Source: Neonectria sp. B-13 (lineage: Eukaryota > Ascomycota > Sordariomycetes > Hypocreales > Nectriaceae). From it: a stretch of DNA of 64,000 nucleotides. A model generated the notes under the pieces. It worked only from the letters and a program-made list of their open reading frames with translations, was not told the DNA's origin and did no database searches. The translations under genes and the position numbers were made by a program. Shown here in pieces: positions 36,589 to 47,406 of this stretch. The stretch spans positions 1,857,607 through 1,921,606 of the forward strand of contig NOKP01000004.1 of the NCBI GenBank assembly GCA_002682825.1, written 5' to 3'. Within the stretch, counting starts at the first letter, position 1, and every line of letters begins with the position of its first letter.

Positions 36589-36829
36589 ATGACGCTCAAG
36601 CCGCCGCCATGGGAATTGGACGATGGGACCTTGAACCTTGGAACGGATCCTCCAGAGTCATCATGGATCCACCACGAGACACTGGATGACCAGAAGAGAA
36701 TCGAGATGTTGATGCGTCTGGACCCGCGACGAGGTCCACGGCCCAATGGCGCTCTCTGAACTGGAAATCGTCGACTGGATCCGGGTTGACCCCAAGATGA
36801 TATATCACATTTGTGCCGTTTTCAGGTAG
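36589..36829 (+). pseudogene. Possible frameshifted short gene
   Basis: From the ATG at 36589, 56 codons start MTLKPPPWELDDGTLN and reach RIEMLMRLDPR before stopping at 36757-36759. The +1 frame is open from about 36728 (DEVHGPMALSELEIVDW) to a stop at 36827-36829, and it continues the same acidic style, as if one base had been lost near 36726. The opposite strand also has an open frame here, so the coding strand is unresolved. No family is recognised. Confidence 0.25.
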
Positions 36830-38194
36830 GGTGGCTTTAGCTCATAATAGGAGCCTCACTCCCCTCCCTCACCCGGCAAAGACAGGCATGAACCCTGAGC
36901 AATTGAGCGCCGCCTCGCTAATTCCCATCTTTCCTCACTCCATCGGCAGAGAAAACAACACCGTCTCCGCTGGGGACACCGTTATGAATTGAATATGCAC
37001 GTCCATCATCCGTCAATGAAACTGTGTCCCGTGATACTGTGATGATGCCGGAGGGCTGAGACGCCGTGACCAGGGCCCCTTGGCCCAGAGCCCGAAGATT
37101 ATCGGGGCTCTACCAGCTTCATCATCCTTGACTTTCATTGTGGCCTAGTCGACAAGTGAGAGAGAATATGATAGATTTTCTCATCAAGGAGGAGACAACT
37201 TGGTGGCATCATGACTTAGTGGTGATGTGTAGGTAAGTGCCAGTATCATAGTCTCTCAGTAGTGAAACTCTTGTGCTAGCCGTTGGAGTGTCTCCATATG
37301 GCTAACGAGGGTCACTGTTGCCCGACATTGCCCGTCCGTCGCTCCCCCCGGGCGCCACATGCTTCACCAGCTGTGACAGTTGGGAAGATGAAAAACCTTT
37401 TCACCGGTGTCGTGGTGGCGGCAATTTGCGGGGGTTGTCTAGATTTCAGGGTCTCGGTATGCGAGTATGGGCTTCTGAAGCATTTCGCTACCGTCGAATG
37501 AGACAGCAAGCCGTCTGGGGAAAGACACCCGACAGCGAGGCTCAGAAAAGAAACAACCCTTGGATTAAAAGGGATGGCAGAGCCGTCGTGGCGGTGGAAA
37601 GCCCATCTATTTGGCCTTTGGCCGGTGTTGGAGCCACAAGGCGGACGGAGGCGGACGGAGGCGCAAGCAATTCAGTGCCGGCTCCCTCATCAGGGTTACT
37701 GTGCATCCGTACCTGGGAATGGAACGGACTGGGACATATAGGTGCATTGGAAAGTGGAGATGTCGTTTAAATGTGCAGACCCCCACACTCCTCTCACAAT
37801 ATCCCACTCTGCTTTTGACATGAAGGACAGCGGGAGGATGACAACTTGGCCTCATTAGGCGCGGTGTAAGCAAAGAGGGCCGACGGGGGTTTGGGTGCCA
37901 ATAGTCGGGTTGTTCTGCTAGGCAAGTCGATAGGTACTTGGTAGTTTCCAAATGCGACTGTCAGTTGGTTAGCATCCCTTGCCTTACGTCTCAGACAGAC
38001 GGATGGCTCCCGGCTCGTCAGAGGTAACCCACCACTCGATGACTCAAACTTAACTCTCAAGGGCCGATCCCGTGCCGACATGACGTCGACCCTTCATCCT
38101 AGACGGCTGCTGGAACGAGGTTGGCGATGAGCGAGGATGTCGGAGTTTGCAAGAGCCGGAAGAGCCTTGGCTATTCGCTTACATAGTAGGCATT

Positions 38195-38205
38195 CGTACG
38201 AATAC
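38195..38205 (-). repeat. Intergenic motif GTATTCGTACG, copy 3
   Basis: Exact 11-mer on the minus strand. It lies within the perfect palindrome ATTCGTACGAAT (38192-38203). Confidence 0.75.
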
Positions 38206-38621
38206 TGCTGCTCGGGAACGGTGGGCGGCGACATCGCGTGCATAGTGTCGTGCTCATGTTCTCGTTTTGGCGTTGGAGGCCCACGATTGGTCCGCATGAA
38301 AAAGGCACAAGAATGCCATCTTGAATCTGTGATTGAACAAATCGGAGATGCATGATCCTAGCTCGTGGGCCGTTGGCACAAATAGGTCACCCCCTGGTTG
38401 CCAGCCTTCATCTGAGAAAAAGAGACGACACGCCCTGTGGCTGAGGCACGCCCAAGATGACGTCGCACGCCCCCTCCCTCAACCCCGGCACACCTGAGAG
38501 CGGTGCATCCGCTGGGAGAGGGGACGAGGCTCGGAGAGGGTATTTGACAGCCATGGGTTGTCAGAAGGCCAAAATCCCAATTTTAGATAGTGCCGCGTGC
38601 AGCGAGAAGCCAGGTAGATGG

Positions 38622-38672
38622 CGGGAGAGAGACGGGAGGGAGACGGGAGAGAGACGGGAGGAAGACGGGAGC
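38622..38672 (+). repeat. GAGACGGGAG-type tandem repeat
   Basis: About five purine-rich units of 9-11 bp built on GAGACGGGAG. Confidence 0.8.
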
Positions 38673-39475
38673 AGAGGCAATGGCTGAGACCGGGTATTGA
38701 CCGGGCTGGAACACGACAGCGACGGTTATGAGAGGCCACGACGGCCACGCGCGCTGGAAGCTGGTCCTGGTTACCTCTGCATTGACAACCGTCCGAACGC
38801 GGGATTGAGGCGATTATCGCGACAAACCGGCTGAACCTACGTAGGGGATGTACTTCGTATGTGTGTGTTTCTGAAAAGGACCGTTGGCCTGGGGTGGCAG
38901 AGTCCGTTTAATTGAAGAGCCGGCGTTAACTCAGTTGCAAACGTTTGAATGGACTACTAGTAGCACCACTAGGTAAGGTACTGCGTGGGAGGTGTGTCTG
39001 GCAGCCTCCCTACTAGCTCTTGGAGGTTAGGTTGCGAGCGAGGAAACAAAGAACGGGGCGATGGAAAAGAGAGAAGTAAGCTAGCTCAGATCGGGCAACA
39101 TCTCTTTCCCACCCCCAACTTGGCAGCCTTCCTACTCTTTTAGTACGACGACGGCGTGTGTTTGGTGTGTCTGGCTGAGTGACTCCAGCGAGTAGCACTT
39201 CATGGAAGGAGTGAACAGTGGATGAGGATGGGGGAACGGTTAGGACGGGAGATCCCGTGCACATCCATTTGTACGGAGTACTGTACTGTACGTACAGATA
39301 GCAGGAACCAACGTTGGCACATATCTTAGCAGCTTGAGCTAGCAGTCCCGAGGAGCTGTCGAGGCTGTCGCTTAACGCTTGTAGCGTGTATCGTGTAGCC
39401 CCAACGTCGACAAAAATGCCATCTGGACGGTTGATTGGTATCAAACGTTGCGTCTCCCGAACTGGGCCCAGCCGT

Positions 39476-39532
39476 AGTCAGGAGTCAGGAGTCAGGAGTC
39501 AAGACTTGGGACTTGGGACTTGGGACTTGACT
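39476..39532 (+). repeat. Composite 7-bp array with internal hairpin
   Basis: The phase is kept at 7 bp throughout: GTCAGGA three times, GTCAAGA, CTTGGGA three times, CTTGACT. GAGTCAAG in the middle and CTTGACTC at the end are inverted complements, so the second half could fold back on itself. Confidence 0.85.
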
Positions 39533-39812
39533 CAAGCTAACCAGACGGCCGCCCGCCCTGCCAGTCTGCCAGTCTGTCTGTCTGTCCCTTTCTCTGCAGT
39601 CTGAAGCTTGCAGCGGACATCGTTTCGAGATGAGGGCCGGAGGGGCAACTCCACGATGATCCACCGCCCTACCGAGGACTACAGGCTAGAAGACATTGTA
39701 CGGAGGACGCAGTCCGTACGGCCCAGTGAGGCGGGTGGGCGGCGATTACAGACACGCAAGGGAGCCGAGACTTGATGCCGCGGGCCTCCAGAACCACCGT
39801 GGCGAGCACCTC

Positions 39813-39823
39813 CGTACGAATAC
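39813..39823 (-). repeat. Intergenic motif GTATTCGTACG, copy 4
   Basis: Exact 11-mer on the minus strand. Confidence 0.75.
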
Positions 39824-40213
39824 AGGGCGCTGGCAAGCTGGCTACGCAGGGATAGCATAGCACAGCACACTTAGCACAGCGCAGCACAACACAGAACGGC
39901 ACAGAGCAGCAGAAAGACGGTCCCAACTGCCGCATAACGCCGGGCGACGGGATCGTCGGGACCCACAATGCCCACCAGCAGGGTCTGTGACTGCGGAAGC
40001 CGCCGTCATCTCGTGGACAACGGAGAGAGCGCCAAACCCAAGGACCGGCGCCGTCGAGCGGGACCAAGGTCGGCTGGCTTCGCAGTGGAGGCGACCACCC
40101 TGGAGCCAGCTGACGGCGATGTGGTCCGCCGCTATGGCGTACTTGATTGGGGCAGACTGCGTGGGACCTTTGCCGCGGAGGCGCTGAGCAGCTGTGCTGC
40201 TGAGATGCTGCGC

Positions 40214-40257
40214 CTGCGACTGAGACTGAGACTGAGACCTCGACTGCGACTGCGATT
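40214..40257 (+). repeat. Hexamer repeat (CTGAGA/CTGCGA)
   Basis: Seven or so 6-bp units in phase. Confidence 0.8.
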
Positions 40258-40412
40258 CACATCGGCGGCGCGGAGTAGGAGCAAGACATGGCATCGGACA
40301 TAGTACGCAAACTCGAGACAAATCTGCCGCGACTGGACAGAGAGTAGCGCTCCAGGGCGAACGAGAGCAGAGAGAACCCAGAGACACCAAAGAAAGACAC
40401 GAGACAGAACCA

Positions 40413-40461
40413 TCCAGACCAGCCAGGCCAGACCAGACCAGACCAGACAGACAGACAGACT
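40413..40461 (+). repeat. CCAGA / CAGA short repeat
   Basis: Five-base GACCA units followed by four-base CAGA units. Confidence 0.8.
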
Positions 40462-41170
40462 GGAACTGCTGCTGCGACAACCGCCCCTACCTCAACCTGG
40501 CTGGGCTTCGCAACTCGAAAACTCCCCAAGTAATGAGTCCAAGGGTCGGTCCAGCGTGACGGATACCACCGTTCAGTTTGCTGCCGGCAAGCAACAACCG
40601 GCACCAACAGCCGGCCACAAGCCAAACCCGAAGACCGGTCGCGTCCGGGCTGAGTGAGGCCTGGAGAGAGAGAGAGAAAAATTCGAGATTGGATACCAGG
40701 CCCAGGGATTCCCCCGGCTGGCCTTCAACCATCAACTAGGCCTGCGTCCACGCCCCCTCCACCTTCGTCCAAGCTTGGAGCTCCCCCAGCACCGGCGCCT
40801 CTTTTAGCGTCTCAAGACCCTTGTCGAGATCCCGCGTCCCAATGCCACACCCACGTCCCTAAACTCGACTTCACGTCTCTGTTTGAAAAGGAAGCATCTT
40901 CAAAGATGAGACCTGATAGCGACCGCCGATGGCAAGGCCGCAGAAGCAATGCTGCTGGGGCTTTGGGGGCTTGTGTCTGTTTGAGTCCTTGTCACTGGTG
41001 TTTCATTTCTCTGTTCCTACGCTTACGCCTATGCCTTCGCCTCCTCCTTGCCCTCCGCCTCCACTGGCCAGCGGCCGCCAGACGCGCTGCAAACCCAACA
41101 AGTTGTCATCTCGAGCAGGCAAACCAGATCAGTGCCGCAGGCATTCTCGAGAGGGACTTTCCGGGGAAGA

Positions 41171-41270
41171 NNNNNNNNNNNNNNNNNNNNNNNNNNNNNN
41201 NNNNNNNNNNNNNNNNNNNNNNNNNNNNNNNNNNNNNNNNNNNNNNNNNNNNNNNNNNNNNNNNNNNNNN
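41171..41270. other. Assembly gap of 100 N
   Basis: Exactly 100 N, so its true length is probably unknown. The right edge is C-rich, with a homopolymer run around 41282-41298, a likely reason the assembly broke. ORFs crossing it are not meaningful. Confidence 0.98.
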
Positions 41271-42083
41271 CCCCCTCCCCTCCTCCCCCCCCCCCCCCAA
41301 GACAAGCCACTTGGTGACATCCTGGCTCCCCTCCTTTGATCACCTCGCAGCGTCCCGGAAACCACATATCAACCCTGGTCTTGCCGTCCTGGACTAGGTA
41401 GCCATCCTAATCCCATCCCACGCCCCTGGTCCACACCTAGTGCCCGCCTGTGGGGGGTTTGAGTCTTGAGAGCATGCTAGAGTCCACATCCCAAGCCCAG
41501 CAGAATGACGAGACCTGGATCACCTTTCTGTTGGTATCCCGGAGCCTGGTCGCAAAGGTACATGTACCAGTCCTGCAGACCCGCCTTCCAGAGGATCTCC
41601 GAGGTTTACCGCACGATTGGCTCCAAGAGATTTGACCCATGCCGCGCATCAAGCTGCCTCGCACATCCATCGGATATATGTACTTGGGCCTCGCTCCCCA
41701 GATCTCCAACCTTTCAGTCGATCCGTCTCTCACCAACCTCGACAGTTACCGCACTCAAGACACCTCACGACACCGTCTTTCTTTTCACTTACATATATTC
41801 CCGTGACCCTCTTACCTCGGCCACTACTTCTCTACTTCGTGCTTCACTTCCTCCGTCACAACTCTTCTAGAGTCCCCTTCGATCAACCTTTACAGAAACA
41901 ACCACACCCGCACAGGAAGTCTTCCTTGTGCCTCCTCCCCAGGAAATCACCCCCTCAACCTCACTTGTCAGTCCTGCTCTCGAAGCAAGGCTGACTCGAC
42001 CCGCCAAACTGGCTCTTACCGCCCAACCCACAGGTCCCCCCAACTGGGGACGCTGGCCCCAGCAACTCCACGGGGACTATGCC

Positions 42084-43668
42084 ATGATGGAAGCCCCAAC
42101 GATGCTACCCTTTGACTCGCGAACGACCACTTCCGCTCCCCTCCAGCGACCCGTTATGGCTCCCCACTACATGGTCGCCAATCCCTACAGCTCCGGCCCC
42201 ATGACCAGTCTCACAGCGCCTCACTACCAGGCTCCCAACCCGTACCAGTTTGGAGGCTACCACGGCCCGCCTACTCCCCCTCACCAGTCTCCGTCCTTCA
42301 AGCAGGAATACCATGACCGCCGCGTAATGGGACCCGACAGCGACAGCGGCCGATCCTTCTCCTACGCCCGGGAATCGAAGCCAAACCCGTACGGAGAGCA
42401 GGCACCCTCCCCCGCGAGGAGCGACTCACAGGCCTCCACGGCACGATCGAGCTGCTCGAACCCGTCTCTGTGCTCCAAGACCATCACCTCCAACGCAACC
42501 CTCAACCCCGAGCACCAGGTCATCTTTGAGACTGAAGTCGATGTGCTGATGAAGGCTATCCAAAAGAAGGCGGACAAGGAGGCTGATGTCACACAACCAC
42601 TCACTCCTGGGATGTCGCCCGTCTCCGAGGTCGCCTGCTTGGACCATGCCACCCCCGTCCAAGGCGAGCTCAAGGCGTCTCGGAAGCGATATGTCTGCAA
42701 CGGTCCCAACTGCAAGAAGAGCTTCACCCAGAAGACCCATCTCGACATCCACCGCCGAACCCACACTGGCGACAAGCCCTACGTAAGTTGACTCCGGCAA
42801 GTTCAAGTTTCACGACACTGACACAAACAGAACTGCGACTTCCCCGGTTGCAAGCTCACCTTCTCCCAGCTTGGAAACTTGAAGGTAAGTCACTTGGTTC
42901 ATCTCATCGCCGATAAGAGACTGACATGAGGAACTAGACCCATAGGCGCCGCCATACCGGCGAGCGACCCTACTCTTGCGAGCAGTGCGGTCGAAGATTT
43001 GCGCAACGGGGCAATGTCCGAGCCCATGAGCAGACCCACCAGGGACTCAAGCCTTTCATCTGCAGGCTGGATGATTGCAACAAGACCTTCTCTCAACTGG
43101 GAAACATGAAGGTATGGGCTTGTCCCTCTCTGTCGCATTGACAACGACGCTAAGACATCTACAGACGCACCAGAACAACTTCCACAAGAACACGCTCAAG
43201 ACCCTCACAACCAGGTTCGCTCAGGTGCTCTCCTCGGGCGAGGAGGTGCCTGAGGTCGACCGTGAGCTCTTCGAGTACTTTGCCACGCACTACAAGAACA
43301 GCAACAAGGGCATCAAGGGACGCGGAAAGGCCCGCACCGTCGCTGAGCGCAAGATGAAGACGGCTTCCCACTCGCCGCCGGCCGTCACTGCCCAATACCC
43401 TCTCCCTCAGATCCCTCCCCCGCAGCAAGTTCATCACCAGCACCAGCAGCACCATGGGTTGACCCACCCGGGCAGCCTGGCAGCTTACAGCATGAGCCGT
43501 GGCCACCCCAGCATGATGAACAACATGCACCGGGAGCAACATGCTGGCGGTTATGAGATGTTCGAGATGGAAGGAGAGCACCACTCTGTTCAGACCTCCA
43601 GTGCCGGTGGCATGCTTTACGAGGAGGACCACGCCCGAGAGATGGCCTTTAATGAGCGCATGTACTGA
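42084..43668 (+). CDS. Azf1-like C2H2 zinc-finger transcription factor
   Basis: Four exons: 42084-42782, 42831-42884, 42938-43111 and 43165-43668; 476 residues from the first in-frame ATG. Each intron falls in or next to a zinc finger (after KPY, after GNLK and after GNMK). Four C2H2 fingers lie at about residues 203-315: [22 protein letters not shown] and FICRLDDC types. After finger 4 comes [11 protein letters not shown], then [21 protein letters not shown], a segment closely like the one after the fingers of yeast Azf1, which supports orthology with Azf1-type regulators. The N-terminus is Pro/Tyr/Ser-rich and disordered. The frame is open upstream to 41871 without ATG, so an upstream exon is possible. 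It likely acts as a nuclear DNA-binding regulator; its targets in this organism are unknown. Confidence 0.88.
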
Positions 43669-46209
43669 ACAGCTCACATAACGACAACATCACGATAATC
43701 ATGAATTACTCAGGCACTTATCAAGCGCCCACTGCCTCCACAGGAAGAGGCACAAAAAAAAAAAAGATGTCCGGATTGTCAGCGACTCCGGTACTCAAAG
43801 GTCTAAACAGAACCAACAAGGCGGCAAATCAGCATGGCTTTATTATTCTTTCCCTTTCAGCTTGTCAACACTTAGGGCTGGCGGCGTGCTTCTGTTGCAT
43901 TTGGCAACGGGAGGAAAACACAAAAATGACGGGGATGTCAACGGAGTCCGAAAATGGAACGCTAGGCTAAGAGCCCGCGAATGTTGTGAGATTTTTTCTC
44001 TTTTCCTTTTCCTTGGTTCGAAAGTATTGGCTTTCGAGGTTGGTTGTCTGAACATTCTTGCACGCTTGCCCTACTTCGAGGACATGTTACCAAACATTCA
44101 TACATACACTTTCCTTTGTCATTGGCTTTGTTCTTGCGCTACTTATTGTCTTGTACAAGAGCGGAGGTTTGTTCTGGCTTTTTCTTTATTCTAATCATCG
44201 GACTTGGGTTGGAGCGTTTGTCTGTTAGTCTGTGGATGGACGAAGGGCGAGGACTGGATGGGGTGGGTGGCTTGGTTTGTGGTCCTATCAGTGGACTTGT
44301 CCATTGACTAATTGGTCTGGACTTGGTACTTGGGAAAAAGCGGTCTCAACCGCGAAGGCTTTTTGGGGTTCAGCTTTGTTTTGTTGGGTTTTTATGTGTG
44401 CGCAAGGGAGAGTGTTATCCTAGCCGGAGGGAGGGAATTGCATTGTATCACGGGGTTATTAGACCCCCAAGGAGTGTTGGTGCAAAGCATTGGAGTTTCT
44501 AGACTCAAAGGAACGGAGCATTTGGGTGAACGGCATGAGAGGTGGCTGGGCGAGCGAGGCATCTTGATCCTTGAATACATCGGTTTTCTTGGTGTCGTTA
44601 ACAAGTGGCCGGTTTTCACTTTACCTGAATTGAAGAAAGCACCGTTTTTTATTATTAAACCTGTGCAAGACACCATGTCCTAGTCCGAACGAATCTGAAT
44701 GCATGATCCTGGAAATAACATGGATTCTAGGTCAGCGGCGTTGGAGCTCCTCCAACCAGTCCACTCCACGCATGGCGGGTTTTGGCGCAAGACGCTTGTT
44801 GAGCCCTAACCTAGGAACTAAGGACAAGCGGCCACTTTCTATGTATGCACGAGCGGATTGGATCGAGACTCTGAAGGAGGATATTCAAACGGGTTGGCGC
44901 GTGGGTTGGAGCGACGCCAGATGAACAGGAACGAGAAAAAGAAATGCCGCAGCGGGTTTTTGGGGAATGCCATGAGCCCCCCACGGCAGAGCGTTGAGAG
45001 AACAACCCGACCAAGGAATTACACGATGATGTGAGTGGCTTGGCCCAGATGCTCGTCGACGTAGTGGGAAGGTCGCGGCGGCCTTGTCCGTTCCGAGCGA
45101 TGGAGCGGACGGTCGGTGTCTCAGTGCATTTGCGCCGTGGCAGAGCTGGTGCCGGCAACTATTGGGCAACGCGCGACAGGTAGGTACCTTCGTAGTCGGG
45201 CATCAACACGGAGAAGAGAGCTTGCTGGAGGGTGCAGGGCGGTAAGGGCAAGGGACTGAGGGAGAGAGTGAGGGGGAGCCGGTTCTGAAGCGAAGACGCG
45301 TGACTGACGCAGATGTCGTGGATGGCTCGTCGTGGATGGCTCGCCGTGGAATTGGACCTCTGCCCTACCTAGACTAACTACTGTACTGTACCTGCAAGAT
45401 GAATTCCAGACGGTCAGATGGGATCGCGGCCGTGGAACCGTCGAACGGGCTGCATGTGCCTGCTTCCGGCGATGTAACTGGAACCCCTCAGATTCACCGC
45501 TTTGAAAACTGGTGAAGATTGGATACAGAATTGATCGCGAATCGGCTCCGAGCCGCAGCCCGAGTGCCTCTGAGTTGCAATGACGAGCATATGTCTGTCT
45601 CATCCCGTCTGTAGCGCGCGGCGCATGCCTCACCGCTGTGGACGGTGCGCGAACGAGACAGGCTTCTCCAAACGGATGTTACCAAGGCTGAGGATAACGA
45701 CGCAAGCCATCTCCTGCGGGTTGGGCTAGCCACAGGTCACCTCCACAGCGCATCTGCGAGATGGGGTTCCGCCGTGGCTGATCGTCCTGGGATAAGAACT
45801 GCAGCCCCTACCTTAAGTGACCTGCGCAGTATGGGCATTCGCAGTGTGGCTGTGGCTCAGGGCAAACGTGAGTTGCAGGGTTGGCTGAAAGCAAAAGACC
45901 TTTCTCGATCGCGGCGTTTCACCTGGGCAGCGGGGTGCGAGGCGAGATGCGAGAGTGAACGAGACAAGAGGCAGTATCATTTTTGCATGACCGAGGAAAT
46001 GGCCTTGGGGGGGTGTTTGCGCGAACCCAGGTTGAGCCGTGCCTGAGACGAGCAATAGACGGTGGCCCAGCTGGCCAATACCGCATTATCTTCATCTCCC
46101 CTCCGCTCAACAGTTTCATGCAAGGGAGGCAAGCAAACTGCATCTGATTCTTCAGGAGGGTCCAATTACTGGCCGGCCCGTGAGGTGACACAACGGCACG
46201 GCCGAAGGC
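43669..46209. other. Intergenic, azf1-like gene to URM1
   Basis: About 2.5 kb holding the 3' flanks of two convergent genes. A poly-A run at 43754-43765 is notable. Short ORFs are present on both strands without recognisable content. No RNA gene was identified. Confidence 0.4.
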
Positions 46210-47219
46210 CTAGCCCCCGTGCAGAGTTGAGACAAACAGAATGCTGTCACCGCTCTGGACCTCGTAGGCCTCCTCGCCCTCGAGCTCCCAGTCGGCGTCG
46301 TTGATCAGAACCAGGATACCTGGGCGACTGTCGCCACCTCATCAGCCGCAGAGCTACATGGAGGAGGGAGTGTGTGAGTGAGAGAGGGGGGCTCTAGTAT
46401 AAGATTCTGGGGCAAACGGCAGAAGACGACGCCGGTACTTGCAGTTGGGATAGAGGGGAGTGGGCATAGCGGTTGAAGCAAGGCAAGGGGAAAGATTATC
46501 CAGCATGGAGGATGATCAGGAAGTCCAGCGACTAAATCGAACCGCAGGGCAACGGCGGAGGGGGTAAATGGGAGCCAAGACGTACAGATGGTTGTCGAGA
46601 ACGAACAGGTCTTTACGACTATCGTTCATGACATGCTCGCAGAGATAATCAATGAGATGGGCGATGGATGTAGTCTGGCCATCCTTGTCGACGGCGGGGA
46701 TGTTCAGAGCATGGCTGCGCTGATGAGAGAAGAGCATCTCAAGGCCTCCACTGGCAACGAGGAAAGAGTCCACATGGTCAGCGAGGGAACAGAACACCTG
46801 GAAACACACCAAACAACCACGTAAAGAGGGAAGAGGGGACAACGATCAGCGCGCCGAGGAGATGCGTGAAGTGGGTTGGCAGAGGAAGCGTGATGTTTGC
46901 GTGGCCACCATCAGCATCCGCATCCGCATTAGCATCAGCATTAGCATCAGCTTCAGGGAACAGGCTTTGAAGAAGGCTGAAGCAGGAGGGCGTGAAGGGC
47001 AAAGCTGAAGCATAGAGGTTGGACAGCCAGTATCAAAAAGTGACAGGTACCTACGCCAGGGTGGAGGCGTGTGAAGTAAGGCGAGCATGGCGAGGATGAC
47101 AGCTCACAAATGGACGAGATGAGAGGGAGACGCCGGACTCACGAGAACTCGACGGTGATGGAGAGCTGGGGGCCGATGGCGGTGGCGGCCGCCGCCGCTT
47201 CGGAGGAAGAATCGGCCAT
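46210..47219 (-). CDS. urm1: Ubiquitin-related modifier Urm1
   Basis: Three exons on the minus strand, 47219-47143, 46750-46586 and 46327-46210, give 119 residues. Reading frames close exactly across both introns: VEF joins SGGLEMLFS, and DNH joins [15 protein letters not shown]. The product ends in STLHGG with the C-terminal diglycine needed for activation. Urm1 is a beta-grasp sulfur carrier activated by the E1-like Uba4. It supplies sulfur for 2-thiolation of U34 in Lys, Glu and Gln tRNAs and can be conjugated to proteins. An Ala-rich extension of about 18 residues precedes the core. Introns of 392 and 258 bp are much longer than others in the window. Confidence 0.93.
46909..46953 (+). repeat. 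Hexamer repeat in urm1 intron 1
   Basis: Seven or more 6-bp units (AGCATC, CGCATC, AGCATT) lie inside the 392-bp intron 46751-47142. Confidence 0.85.
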
Positions 47220-47371
47220 GGCGAGAAGGGTCGAAGATGGATCGCTGGGTGGATGGTGTTTGGTATTTGGTGTTTGGTGGTGGATGATGGATGATGGGAT
47301 GGATGTTATTGTTGTCGCTGGTTCTTCCCTTTTCGTCCTCTTGTGGTTCTAGCGCGCGTATGCGTATGCGT

Positions 47372-47375
<4 letters not shown>

Positions 47376-47404
<29 letters not shown>
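47376..47404 (+). repeat. CA dinucleotide microsatellite
   Basis: About 14 CA units, preceded by GCGTAT-type units at 47357-47370. It sits about 160 bp upstream of the urm1 start codon. Confidence 0.95.

Positions 47405-47406
<2 letters not shown>

Larger units (their letters stand above)
22102..42083. other. Gene desert of about 20 kb upstream of the azf1-like gene
   Basis: No ORF here matches a family I recognise, and no spliced gene with consistent reading frames could be assembled. The open frames are short and lie on both strands at GC-rich spots. The stretch is not AT-rich, so it does not look like RIP-degraded transposon DNA or a centromere. It contains many short tandem repeats, listed separately, several copies of the motif GTATTCGTACG, a few low-confidence ORFs and one assembly gap. 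The last ~400 bp (41650-42080) are pyrimidine-rich like a long 5' leader. Large upstream regions are seen at some fungal developmental regulators; whether this one is regulatory is an inference. Confidence 0.55.

Noticed and set aside
36751..36775. Programmed +1 frameshift like ornithine decarboxylase antizyme (CTC TGA followed by an open +1 frame)
   Set aside because: The downstream frame is only about 23 codons with no antizyme motifs, and the +1 frame is already protein-like before the stop.
41928..42083. Start of the azf1-like protein at 41928
   Set aside because: The codon there is GTG; the first in-frame ATG is at 42084. The upstream open frame might still belong to a spliced exon.
22102..42083. 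CRISPR array or bacterial-type operon
   Set aside because: The repeats are contiguous microsatellites without spacers, and the window is clearly eukaryotic.
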